Origin: Winogradskyella sp. J14-2
Lineage (GTDB): Bacteria; Bacteroidota; Bacteroidia; Flavobacteriales; Flavobacteriaceae
Assembly (NCBI RefSeq): GCF_001971725.1
Contig: NZ_CP019388.1
Span: 2,684,501 to 2,748,500 of the forward strand
Direction of reading: 5' to 3'
Length of the DNA: 64,000 bases
In this document: positions 56,386 through 64,000 of the stretch, one piece after another
How the letters are laid out: every line of letters starts with the position of its first letter
Numbering within the stretch: position 1 is the stretch's first letter
The notes under the pieces: generated by a model
What the model was told of the DNA's origin: nothing
The model's input: only the letters and a program-made list of their open reading frames with translations
The model's database searches: none
Position numbers and translations under genes: made by a program

Positions 56386-57066
56386 TTAGTTAATTAAGTT
56401 ACTTACAGCTATATATAAGATTTCTTTTATGCTACCTTGCATCTTGTTTTTTTGGTTAAATTTTTGATTTACCTCAATCTCAATACCTAAATAGTTTTCT
56501 AGAAATTGCTTTCTCAAAAATGTTGTAAATCCATCAGCCTTACCTAAGTAGGGATAGTTAAAGCGTACATTTAAACCTGAATCGGTTTTTAATATTTCAG
56601 CTTTTAGTTGTCTACAAAAGGTTTGTTCTTCTTTTTTTAGTGAATTGTAAAGTAAACCTATATCACAGTTACGAATTTCATTATTGAGTTTTGGTGTAAA
56701 ACTATGAATTGATAGATGCAAAACTTTATTATTTGAGCCTATGAGATTAGCTATTTTATGCTCAACAGCCGTCCTGTAAGGCAAATAATAGGTTTCGATA
56801 ATGTTGTTTTTTTCAGTTTTGGATAGCGATTTTGTAAATTCTGAAAATAATTGTTTATGAAACAAAGATCTATTGAGCTCTATTAATAATCGTGAATTTA
56901 TACTGTAAAACGATGCCTCGGCCAAGGGCTTTAAGTACTCTAATACATCTAGTGCACCCAGGTCATAACCGAGATGGGTATTTAGAATGTCCTTGTCGTT
57001 AAATAGTTGTGCGTAAGCCTTAGGTATAATATTGCCTCCGTGCTCACAGGTTAAAACAAGTTTCAA
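56386..57066 (-). CDS. N-formylglutamate amidohydrolase-like protein
   Basis: The 226-residue protein shows the N-formylglutamate amidohydrolase fold: LVLTCEHGGNIIP at the start (zinc/catalytic H-G-G), LGYDLGALDV, NRSLFHK and VLHLSIHSFTP. The family belongs to the zinc aminopeptidase/carboxypeptidase-like clan. It is not in a histidine-degradation operon: instead it is the last gene after a GCS2-like ligase and an ATP-grasp gene (4-bp overlap), so its substrate is probably an amide or peptide made by that system. Confidence 0.82.
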   Translation of the reverse strand: MKLVLTCEHGGNIIPKAYAQLFNDKDILNTHLGYDLGALDVLEYLKPLAEASFYSINSRLLIELNRSLFHKQLFSEFTKSLSKTEKNNIIETYYLPYRTAVEHKIANLIGSNNKVLHLSIHSFTPKLNNEIRNCDIGLLYNSLKKEEQTFCRQLKAEILKTDSGLNVRFNYPYLGKADGFTTFLRKQFLENYLGIEIEVNQKFNQKNKMQGSIKEILYIAVSNLIN

Positions 57067-58289
57067 GGTTGAAACAATTTGTTATTGGTTAAACAATTTT
57101 GAAGTTGTTGATATACTTCAATAATTTTTGCTTCTGAAGTGTTATTCTCTAATGCCTTTAAAAGCCTTGAAGATAATGTGCCTTCTTCTAAAATAAGCTC
57201 AATGGATTTATGATGATTTTTATCAATTTGCGTTTTTACCCTTTTGTAGAGGTGTTTCCATACCTCGTTTGTTGTAGATATTTTATTTAAGCCAAATAGC
57301 TTTAGATAAGGTATCTTTTCAATGATACTATTTTCACCGTTTTTTATGCTGTCATCTAAAATCAGAAACAACTCTTGTTTTGTCCAAAGTTTTTGTGCTT
57401 GTAGCGTGCAGAATTCCTTGTTGATGATGGCTTTTAAAACTTCGATTACCAAAGCACACAAGGCGATATCAGCCTTTGGACATTCTTGAATATCCATTAG
57501 TCTTATTTCTACAGCATTTCTATCGAAACGCGCAATAGCACCGCGAGAATTTAAAAAATGATGGTCTAAAATTTTATGCGTATCATAAGGTCGCATAGCA
57601 CGCTTAATGGGTTCAAAAATAGAGGCATGATAATCTAATTTTGAAAATACCCGTTCAGGTATAACCATACCGGTTAAGCTAGGTATTTCTTTCTGGTTGG
57701 TCTTGTAAAATTCTAATCGGGTGTCTTTAAAGCCTGTAATTTCGCCTTCTAAGATTGGTGAACTTGCACAAATTCCAGGGAGCAAAGGGAGAATGATTCT
57801 TATTGCTGCGTGCAGTTTTTCAAATTCTTTATCGTCATAAAAAGGTAGATTAAGATGTGTACTTTGTACGTTGCTCCATCCATGGCCTTTGCAATTAAAA
57901 ATCGTATTGTAAAGGGTATAAACTTCACTATAGCTATGTTTCCAAAGTTGTGTGTCTAAATTTGGATGCATCAATGGATGGGCTGCTGTTCCTAATAATT
58001 TTAATTGTAGATTACTTAAAAGCTCATCTATCTCTAATACATTTGCATGAAATTTTGATGCTAGATCATGTAGGTTTGCCGTTGGTCCATTTGTTTTTAA
58101 TTCCACCACATGAGCCACCAGTTCATTGCTCCAAGCTATATCGCCATTGTCAATATCAGAGGTGATTTTTCCCGCTTTTTTTGTTAAAAGTTCATCTACT
58201 TGTGGTGCAACCTTAAACGTGTTTTTATGTACCAGCATATACTCGAGTTCTATACCATATACCTCGAATAAATGATATTTTCTTGCCAT
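57063..58289 (-). CDS. Glutamate-cysteine-ligase family 2 (GCS2)-like amidoligase
   Basis: The 408-residue protein begins LFEVYGIELEYMLVHK, the E-x-E metal motif of GCS2 enzymes. It also has DIDNGDIAWSNELVAHVVELKTNGP, HLNLPFYDD (substrate/ATP), and RFDRNAVEIRLMDIQECPKADIA. The family forms gamma- or alpha-peptide bonds with glutamate or similar using ATP. The gene overlaps both neighbours by a few bases, so three proteins are made from one message. No glutathione synthetase is present; the real product is unknown. Confidence 0.85.
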   Translation of the reverse strand: MARKYHLFEVYGIELEYMLVHKNTFKVAPQVDELLTKKAGKITSDIDNGDIAWSNELVAHVVELKTNGPTANLHDLASKFHANVLEIDELLSNLQLKLLGTAAHPLMHPNLDTQLWKHSYSEVYTLYNTIFNCKGHGWSNVQSTHLNLPFYDDKEFEKLHAAIRIILPLLPGICASSPILEGEITGFKDTRLEFYKTNQKEIPSLTGMVIPERVFSKLDYHASIFEPIKRAMRPYDTHKILDHHFLNSRGAIARFDRNAVEIRLMDIQECPKADIALCALVIEVLKAIINKEFCTLQAQKLWTKQELFLILDDSIKNGENSIIEKIPYLKLFGLNKISTTNEVWKHLYKRVKTQIDKNHHKSIELILEEGTLSSRLLKALENNTSEAKIIEVYQQLQNCLTNNKLFQP

Positions 58290-59737
58290 TATTGGTTTAA
58301 TCGTTTTTTTAATGCAGAGAGTATTTTAGTGTATACCAAATCGCCATAGTGTAAGTCCTCAACGCCATTATCAATGTTAGGGTTGTCATTAATCTCAATA
58401 ACCATAAGTTTTCCGTTGACTACTTTTATATCTATACCATAAAGGCCTTCACCCATAAGTTTTGCAGATTTTAATGCTATATCTATTACATTTTTTGGCA
58501 CATCTTCTATAGCTATACAATCGGCATTACCATCTTTTTCGGTTTTCTTTTTGGCTTTCCAATTATAAATTTGCCAGTGCCCTTTAGCCATATAATAACG
58601 ACAAGCATAAAAGGGTTTGTTATCAATAATGCCAATGCGCCAATCGTAATCTGAAGGGCAATACTCTTGGGCAATAATGAGGTCTGATTCTTTAAGCATC
58701 TCAGTTACAAGAGTTTCAAATTCTGTTTTGGTATTGGCTTTTTTTACACCAAAAGAAAATGTAGAATCTGGAGCTTTTAATACACAGGGTAATCCTGTTT
58801 CTTTTAATACTTTGTTTCTATTATTGTTATGAACGATAACGGTTTTTGGTGTATTGATATTTGCATTTTGCAAAGCCTCTGCCATGTAAACCTTATTACA
58901 GCATTTTAATATAGCATCTGGGTAGTCAATGATAGCGATACCCTCTTGCTGTGCTTTTCTGGCAAAGGTGTAGGCTTCGTTATTAACTTCGGTACTTTGT
59001 CTTAAGAACAACGCATCAAATGATGACAGGCGCGATAGGTCCTTAGGCTCTATAATTTCTGCGTAGATATTCATTTTTTCCGCAATATCCACAAACTTTT
59101 TAAGGGCTTTAGCGTTGCTTGGTGGAGCAGGATCTGTTGGGTTAACCAATATGGCTAGGTCAAAATCATAATTAATTATTTTTGCTGTATCATATCGTTT
59201 TTTAGAAAAGTACTGATTGGCAAATTCGTGAACACTTGACAAATGCTCCTCTGGTATTTCAGATTCTGAAATTGCCTTTATGCTCTGTACATTCCATTTG
59301 TTACTATAATTAAACTTTACACGTAAAAATGGCACCTGAAAATGCTTGTAAAAAAGTGAGCTCAACACTTTATACTTTTGGGCTACATTTTGCCCAAAGT
59401 AAATGCTTAGCGTGAATTCTCGAGACTTTATGTTTTTAAGACTCTTTTGTATTTCGTCATCAAACTCGTCTGAAACAATCCTAACAAGTTTTAATTTTTT
59501 TAGATCTACAATATTTTTAGTGGTAGGAATTGGTAAATGTCCTCTCGCTTCTGCCAAAAGCGATACGTAATACCCTTTTGATTGGTATGAATAATCTTTG
59601 CATAAATTAAAAATACGTGCAGTTTTTAAAAGTGCGTATTTTGGATTAGTAAGATAATCTTGAGAGGAAATTATTTGAATATGATCGGCCGAAAAATTCC
59701 AGTTTTCAGGCTGATTTACAATAATGTATTTGTTCAT
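58289..59737 (-). CDS. RimK-family ATP-grasp ligase
   Basis: The 482-residue protein has a long N-terminal region (1-270) and a C-terminal ATP-grasp domain: CVLKAPDSTFSFGVKKA (phosphate-binding loop), LIIAQEYCPSDYDWRIGI and YGIDIKVVNGKLMVIEINDN with the E..N metal ligands. RimK-type enzymes add amino acids, often glutamate, to carboxylates. It is first in a three-gene operon with the GCS2-like and NFGA-like genes and has its own -7 element. The N-terminal domain is of the kind annotated as RimK-like N-terminal; the acceptor is unknown. Confidence 0.85.
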   Translation of the reverse strand: MNKYIIVNQPENWNFSADHIQIISSQDYLTNPKYALLKTARIFNLCKDYSYQSKGYYVSLLAEARGHLPIPTTKNIVDLKKLKLVRIVSDEFDDEIQKSLKNIKSREFTLSIYFGQNVAQKYKVLSSLFYKHFQVPFLRVKFNYSNKWNVQSIKAISESEIPEEHLSSVHEFANQYFSKKRYDTAKIINYDFDLAILVNPTDPAPPSNAKALKKFVDIAEKMNIYAEIIEPKDLSRLSSFDALFLRQSTEVNNEAYTFARKAQQEGIAIIDYPDAILKCCNKVYMAEALQNANINTPKTVIVHNNNRNKVLKETGLPCVLKAPDSTFSFGVKKANTKTEFETLVTEMLKESDLIIAQEYCPSDYDWRIGIIDNKPFYACRYYMAKGHWQIYNWKAKKKTEKDGNADCIAIEDVPKNVIDIALKSAKLMGEGLYGIDIKVVNGKLMVIEINDNPNIDNGVEDLHYGDLVYTKILSALKKRLNQ

Positions 59738-59768
59738 TTAGAGCGCATAACGCTATTAATATTATAAA

Positions 59769-59776
59769 CAAAATTA
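59769..59776 (-). promoter_or_regulatory. -7 element of the amidoligase operon
   Basis: On the reverse strand TAATTTTG fully matches TAnnTTTG, 31 nt before the ATP-grasp ATG. Confidence 0.5.
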
Positions 59777-59879
59777 TACTATTTTTTGATTGGTTTTACG
59801 TAGGTATAAAAATATTTTTTTGTGTTTTTATTACTAAAAAAAGCTACTCACCAATTGCAATGTTTACATCTTTTTTTAT

Positions 59880-61634
59880 TTAGTGATGTAACCTATATAT
59901 AGGATATTGCAAATGTGCTTTTTCGTAGTGCTTACTTTTTTTGTGTATCCAATCGAGTTGGGCATACCAGTTGTTAGCAAATTTTTCATCGTAGCTTATT
60001 TTAACATTGTACTCAATTTGTAATCTTGGGTTTTCTCTAAGTACTTGTTTTGCTCTGTCTTCCCATACATAAGGCGAAAAACTTTCTTTTTGTTGTAAAA
60101 TGGTATCAAAGAAATTCCAATTAAAAAACGAGTCTGGTGCAGTAGGTTCTAAAGTTTCCATAAGGTACCGCATGGCTTTTTGATCGGTGTTTACCAAATA
60201 ATCTCCTTGTCTAAAAGTAATATTTTCTTTAGCGGTTGCTACCTTAACATTGTAATGTGGATAATGGCCTTCGTAAGGTGATGTTCTGGTTTTATAATCA
60301 TCAATTTTGTATGACTCTACAGTTAAAGTAGTGTCTTTTTTAAACGGAGTTAATTCTACCTTGTTTAATTTTAATAATTCAATAACCGTGTGCCACCCTT
60401 GCGGAATAACGTATGCCTTTGGAATAGTTACAGAATCTTTTGGCATAAAAAAGTTTTGATAAGCCACATCTTTAGTATATGGTTTGCTTCGGTCATATTT
60501 TAGGCGTTGGGCACCAGTTAACTCACTAAGAATCATTTCTCCTTCATAACCTTTAAATTGCAGAATAGTTGATTTTGTAGTGTCTACAGTCCATGCCAGA
60601 GGGTAGTAATTTTCATGTGTCCAAGTAGTTTGTTGGGGTTTTCTTAGTTCAGCAATTTTTTCAGCATCTTCTTCTGTAATTTCTATCATGCTTTTCATTA
60701 GCTCATAAGTACCTTCAACTCGTTGTTTGTAAGGTTTTAGCATGTGCGTTTCTACCATCATGCCAAGTGTGTTAAATAAGGATGTATAACCTGTGGAATA
60801 ACGTGGTGAATCCAAAAATTGTGAAAAACCAGACTCAGGTGTACGATTAAAAACATTGACATATGGAGTGATGTCCCACCCTTTTTTGGCTAGTTTTTGT
60901 TCTAGTTTTGGCATCATTTCCGAGTGAAGATACGCTCCCAGGTCACCGCCCAATTTATTGTGTTGGGTAAATAGATGTGTTAAGGTGTATTGGTAATCTG
61001 CACCGTTGCTCACGTGGTTATCGATAAAGACATCTGGCTGTATTGTATGAAATATTTCCGCAAAAGCCTTAGCATTTTTGGTATCACATTTTATAAAGTC
61101 TCTGTTTAAATCATAGTTGCGAGCATTGCCTCTAAAACCATATTCTTGTGGTCCGTTTTGGTTGGTGCGCGTGCCAGAGTTTCTGTTAAGGCTTCCACCA
61201 ACATTGTAGATAGGTATTGTTACTAAAACCGTGTGTTTTGGAGCTTCAAGTTCCCCTTGAACCAAATCTCTGTATAGCATCATAGTAGCATCTATGCCAT
61301 CAGATTCGCCTGGGTGAATACCATTGTTAATTAACATGATTCTATTTTTATTTCTTAAAAGATTAAAATCATTATGAACTTGCGTTGGATTGTAAATTAC
61401 AATATGCAGTGGTTCACCAGAATCTGTCTCACCCATCTCTCGGATTGAAATTTCACTGTAATTATCTGCTAAATCTTCGTAGAACTTAATGGTCTCTTGG
61501 TAGGTTGCTGTCTGGGTGCCGTTACTTTTTTCAAAAACAGTTTTGAAATCTAAATTAGATGTACTGGCATCTTTTTTTTTGTGATGATCTGAACAAGAAC
61601 TAATTAGTAATATTAAAACTAAGAGTTTTTTCAT
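59880..61634 (-). CDS. M14-family zinc carboxypeptidase-like lipoprotein
   Basis: The 584-residue protein has a lipoprotein signal (MKKLLVLILLISSC, Cys14). The M14 domain (about 45-330) shows NNGIHPGESDGIDATMML (HxxE zinc site), NYDLNRDFIKCDTKNAKAF, FIDNHVSNGADYQYTLTH (third zinc histidine) and the catalytic glutamate in GMMVETHMLKPY. The second half is a beta-rich accessory region. It likely trims peptides or amidated peptides at the cell envelope. It is divergent from ctlX. Confidence 0.88.
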   Translation of the reverse strand: MKKLLVLILLISSCSDHHKKKDASTSNLDFKTVFEKSNGTQTATYQETIKFYEDLADNYSEISIREMGETDSGEPLHIVIYNPTQVHNDFNLLRNKNRIMLINNGIHPGESDGIDATMMLYRDLVQGELEAPKHTVLVTIPIYNVGGSLNRNSGTRTNQNGPQEYGFRGNARNYDLNRDFIKCDTKNAKAFAEIFHTIQPDVFIDNHVSNGADYQYTLTHLFTQHNKLGGDLGAYLHSEMMPKLEQKLAKKGWDITPYVNVFNRTPESGFSQFLDSPRYSTGYTSLFNTLGMMVETHMLKPYKQRVEGTYELMKSMIEITEEDAEKIAELRKPQQTTWTHENYYPLAWTVDTTKSTILQFKGYEGEMILSELTGAQRLKYDRSKPYTKDVAYQNFFMPKDSVTIPKAYVIPQGWHTVIELLKLNKVELTPFKKDTTLTVESYKIDDYKTRTSPYEGHYPHYNVKVATAKENITFRQGDYLVNTDQKAMRYLMETLEPTAPDSFFNWNFFDTILQQKESFSPYVWEDRAKQVLRENPRLQIEYNVKISYDEKFANNWYAQLDWIHKKSKHYEKAHLQYPIYRLHH

Positions 61635-61653
61635 GATGAATAGGATTGTTGTT

Positions 61654-61661
61654 CAAACTTA
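61654..61661 (-). promoter_or_regulatory. -7 element of the M14 peptidase gene
   Basis: On the reverse strand TAAGTTTG matches TAnnTTTG, 19 nt before the ATG. Confidence 0.5.
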
Positions 61662-61716
61662 CAGATTTTAGTTCTAAAAAATGTTAACATCGTAAATTTC
61701 AAAATATAAAAAAGAT

Positions 61717-61724
61717 TAATTTTG
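61717..61724 (+). promoter_or_regulatory. -7 element of ctlX
   Basis: TAATTTTG matches TAnnTTTG, 22 nt before the ctlX ATG. Together with the element at 61654 it gives a divergent promoter region of 112 bp. Confidence 0.5.
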
Positions 61725-61746
61725 CATCGCTTTCAAAAATTAGATA

Positions 61747-62679
61747 ATGCAACAAACTACAGACACAATTTTAATGATTCGTCCGGTGAATTTTAGGATG
61801 AATGAGCAGACCGCTGTAAATAACTATTTTCAAGAAGATATTAATTTAAAAAATGCAGAAATTAATACTAAGGCGCAACAAGAATTTGATGTTTTTGTTG
61901 AAAAGTTAGAGGCGGTTGGTATTAATGTTGTTGTAGAAAGTGATGACGAGCTAATGGACACACCAGATTCCATTTTTCCAAATAATTGGGTGAGCTTTCA
62001 TAATAATGGTAATATAGCGTTGTACCCAATGTTTGCAGAAAATAGAAGAAAGGAACGACGGGAAGAGGTGTTTATTAGGTTAGAGAATGAAGGGTTTAAA
62101 ATTGAAAATATTATAGACTATACTTCGGCTGAGGATGAAGGTATCTTTTTAGAAGGTACAGGTAGTCTCATTTTAGATCGTGTCAGTAGAAAAGCATATT
62201 GCGCGCTATCACCAAGAGCTGATGAAGACTTGTTTATTGAGTTTTGCGAGGATTTTGAATATACTCCTGTAATTTTTGTTGCCAACCAAACCGTTAATGG
62301 AAAGCGTTTACCAATTTACCACACCAATGTAATGATGTGTTTGGCAGAAACCTTTGCAGTGATTTGTTTAGATGCTATAGATGACAAAAAAGAGCGTAAA
62401 AATGTGCTTAAGCATTTAAAAGCAGATGGTAAGGAAATTATAGCGATTTCCGAGGCACAAATGCATCAGTTTGCAGGTAATATGTTACAACTTAGAGGAA
62501 AGGAAGACAAACGTTATTTAATAATGAGTGAGGCTGCTCATAGAAGCTTAACAAAGGATCAGGTCAATAAAATTGAAAAGCACTGTTCGATAATTTCAAG
62601 TTCGTTAGAAACTATAGAAACCTGTGGTGGCGGAAGCGCACGTTGTATGATGGCTGAGGTGTTTCTGCCAAAAGCCTAG
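61747..62679 (+). CDS. ctlX: Citrulline utilization hydrolase CtlX
   Basis: The 310-residue pentein-fold protein has MIRPVNFRMNEQTAVNNYFQ, DTPDSIFPNNWVSFH, the histidine in YHTNVMMCLAETFAV and the nucleophile C300 in GGGSARCMMAEVFLP. CtlX acts on citrulline in a route described for Francisella; the flavobacterial proteins carry this name by homology. A related DDAH-like gene lies at 48019. In many Flavobacteriia the two are adjacent, as I recall; here 13 kb separates them. Confidence 0.9.
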   Translation: MQQTTDTILMIRPVNFRMNEQTAVNNYFQEDINLKNAEINTKAQQEFDVFVEKLEAVGINVVVESDDELMDTPDSIFPNNWVSFHNNGNIALYPMFAENRRKERREEVFIRLENEGFKIENIIDYTSAEDEGIFLEGTGSLILDRVSRKAYCALSPRADEDLFIEFCEDFEYTPVIFVANQTVNGKRLPIYHTNVMMCLAETFAVICLDAIDDKKERKNVLKHLKADGKEIIAISEAQMHQFAGNMLQLRGKEDKRYLIMSEAAHRSLTKDQVNKIEKHCSIISSSLETIETCGGGSARCMMAEVFLPKA

Positions 62680-62688
62680 TGAAAATGG

Positions 62689-62763
62689 TATAAAGTAAAA
62701 AGTGTAAAGAAATCATTAAATATCAATGAATTAAATTACTTTATAATCTACACTTTTTTACTT
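62689..62763. terminator. Convergent terminator-like inverted repeat between ctlX and the CpcT-like gene
   Basis: TATAAAGTAAAAAGTGTA (62689-62706) faces TACACTTTTTTACTT (ending 62763), with a second complementary word ACTTTATAA in the loop (about 62739-62746). The T run on each strand would end transcription from either side. Long loop and alternative pairings make the strength uncertain; the design equals that of other intergenic elements in the window. Confidence 0.5.
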
Positions 62764-62772
62764 AGTACTAAA

Positions 62773-63411
62773 CTAGTCTTGTTTATTAAAGATATAAGGC
62801 CCTTTTTCTGCACCCCAAACGTAGTTGCCTTCAGCATCAAAACCTCTGTCCCAAGACATTATTTTATCCTCGAGTATCTCTACTTCGCTTCTGGCAAAAG
62901 AAGCTCCTCGCATGGTGCTAATACAAGTAGTATCACCTGTTTTTCCTATATAATGCTTTGCGGAAATGCGTTTCAATATAACTTCACAGCCTTCCTTAAG
63001 TGCAATATCCTTTATTGAAATAGAATCAAAGGCTTTTGGTGTTTTCCATTTCCCAATCCAAAGCGAATCTACATCTAATGTATAAACTGAAGAGCTAAAC
63101 GTGCTATCGTTCATTGCTATTACCTCATAAATGCGTTGACGATAAGGCTTATTCTGCATGCTATTTAAGGCCTGTTCTACGTAAAGAAAGTTACCTTTAT
63201 CTTCCCAGATAGGGTACATGTGCAACGAAATGTTGTAGTAGGAAGAATCTACTTGTGATTGTACTTCAGAATTAAAAGAACCTTGCATTAACGTAAAAAG
63301 TTCCTCGAGACCTTCAGCTTCTTTGTTTTCTTCGGTTAACGTAGTTTTTTTAGTGTTTTTACAATTGAAAACTAGAACAAAGATTAAAACTATTGGAAGA
63401 ATACGTTTCAT
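62773..63411 (-). CDS. CpcT/CpeT-like lipoprotein
   Basis: The 212-residue protein has a lipoprotein signal (LIFVLVFNC, Cys17) and the CpcT/CpeT (DUF1001) pattern: FTLMQGSFNSEVQSQVDSSYYNI, HMYPIWEDKGNFLYVEQAL, PYRQRIYEV, GCEVILKR and STMRGASFARSEVEIL. In cyanobacteria and phages the family attaches bilins to phycobiliproteins; nothing in this window suggests phycobiliproteins, so a different ligand (perhaps a tetrapyrrole or lipid) is likely. Exported, unlike the cyanobacterial enzymes. Confidence 0.85.
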   Translation of the reverse strand: MKRILPIVLIFVLVFNCKNTKKTTLTEENKEAEGLEELFTLMQGSFNSEVQSQVDSSYYNISLHMYPIWEDKGNFLYVEQALNSMQNKPYRQRIYEVIAMNDSTFSSSVYTLDVDSLWIGKWKTPKAFDSISIKDIALKEGCEVILKRISAKHYIGKTGDTTCISTMRGASFARSEVEILEDKIMSWDRGFDAEGNYVWGAEKGPYIFNKQD

Positions 63412-63448
63412 AAAAGAATGTTTAAAGAGCTTAAAGATATAAAATAAG

Positions 63449-64000
63449 TTAGGCTTTTGGAGCTGACTTAGGAAGTTCTATGAAGAATTTACTACCCACA
63501 TTTACAGTACTTTCTACCCAAATACGCCCATTGTTCAGTTCAACTAAATCTTTAGCAATTGTTAGTCCAAGACCTGTGCCTTTTTCATTCTTGGTGCCTA
63601 CGGTTGTGAAGTTCTTGTTGGCGTTGAAAAGTTTTTTGATATTTTCTTCAGAAATACCAACACCTGTATCTTCAACACAGATTAAAACTTTACCATCAAC
63701 GTTTTGGTTTGAGACCGTTATGACATCACCGGTTCTACTGAATTTTACGGCATTGGTAATTAGATTCTGAATTACAATTTCTATCATACTCTTATCAGCG
63801 TATGCAAAGTCGCGTTGCGACTCATCAATAAGTACTATACGTTTATCTTCAACCTTTTGCTCAACCAATGCCATTTTGGTATGAAACACTTCTTGAATGT
63901 TAAACAACTCAGGGTTTGGCTCTAAATTCTGCATCTGCGATTTAGACCAGTTTAATAAATTAAACAAAAGTGAAGATGCGTTGTTTGCATTTTCGCTAAG
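63449..64000 (-). CDS. Sensor histidine kinase, C-terminal part (runs off the right edge)
   Basis: The reverse-strand frame is open from the window edge to the stop at 63449, giving 183 residues. It includes the end of the dimerisation helix (LFNLLNWSKSQM) and the HATPase domain with N-box VIQNLITNAVKF, G1 VEDTGVGI, F-box-like FNANKNFTT and G2 KGTGLGLTIAKDL. The phosphorylated histidine and any sensor domain lie beyond the window. LLNWSKSQ is typical of hybrid or PAS-linked kinases of Bacteroidota. Confidence 0.92.
   Translation of the reverse strand, partial: LSENANNASSLLFNLLNWSKSQMQNLEPNPELFNIQEVFHTKMALVEQKVEDKRIVLIDESQRDFAYADKSMIEIVIQNLITNAVKFSRTGDVITVSNQNVDGKVLICVEDTGVGISEENIKKLFNANKNFTTVGTKNEKGTGLGLTIAKDLVELNNGRIWVESTVNVGSKFFIELPKSAPKA

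Noticed and set aside
56386-57066. Histidine-degradation (hut) enzyme call for the NFGA-like gene
   Set aside because: No hut genes are nearby; overlap with amidoligase genes points to another pathway.

Overview
The window is a low-GC, densely packed chromosomal segment of a member of the phylum Bacteroidota, almost certainly family Flavobacteriaceae; the genus cannot be fixed from the sequence alone. The grounds are: promoter -7 elements of the form TAnnTTTG, start sites without strong Shine-Dalgarno sequences, a type 9 secretion C-terminal sorting domain, a ribosomal protein cluster without tuf, adk or map, zinc-free versions of S14 and L36, and typical flavobacterial gene pairs (ftsH-LUD-cdsA-psd-ACBP; rplQ-carA-eno-gltA). 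No tRNA, rRNA, prophage, insertion sequence or CRISPR array was recognised.

Layout. 0-7.2 kb: a truncated alpha-2-macroglobulin-like gene, a TPR protein, and a TetR/ABC/HlyD/TolC export operon whose ABC protein has lost most ATPase motifs. 7.3-8.6 kb: mpl (cell-wall recycling). 8.6-12.2 kb: a looser accessory stretch with small membrane proteins (one interrupted by a stop codon), an AraC-type regulator, a CsbD-like protein, a 38-residue basic protein, a cupin and a 56-residue protein. 12.2-26 kb: a large PLP enzyme, a lipoprotein, a PaiB-like flavoprotein, a DUF1569 protein, radC, a deacetylase-like protein, a YjjG-like nucleotidase, rarA, a rhomboid protease, rlmB, a secreted arylsulfotransferase-like protein and an Omp85-family protein. 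26.1-43.8 kb: the complete str-S10-spc-alpha ribosomal cluster, rpsL to rplQ, including rpmD and rpmJ. 43.9-48.9 kb: carA, eno, gltA and a dimethylargininase-like gene. 48.9-53.7 kb: a leftward cluster rsfS-ftsH-LUD-cdsA-psd-ACBP. 53.8-64 kb: birA, an SRPBCC protein, pyrE, a Nudix protein, a three-gene amidoligase cluster (RimK-like ATP-grasp, GCS2-like ligase, N-formylglutamate amidohydrolase-like protein), an M14 metallopeptidase, ctlX, a CpcT-like lipoprotein and the 3' part of a histidine kinase gene.

Most genes are housekeeping. The parts most worth a second look are: the ABC exporter with a degenerate nucleotide-binding domain; the RimK-like/GCS2/NFGA amidoligase operon; an 89-bp direct repeat placed 4 bp before the start codons of both rpsM and rpsK; several genes whose -7 element lies only 4-5 nt before ATG, suggesting leaderless mRNAs; a structured leader with its own promoter before rpsD; and a set of intergenic elements that differ in sequence but share one architecture, two imperfectly complementary arms built from repeated short words.
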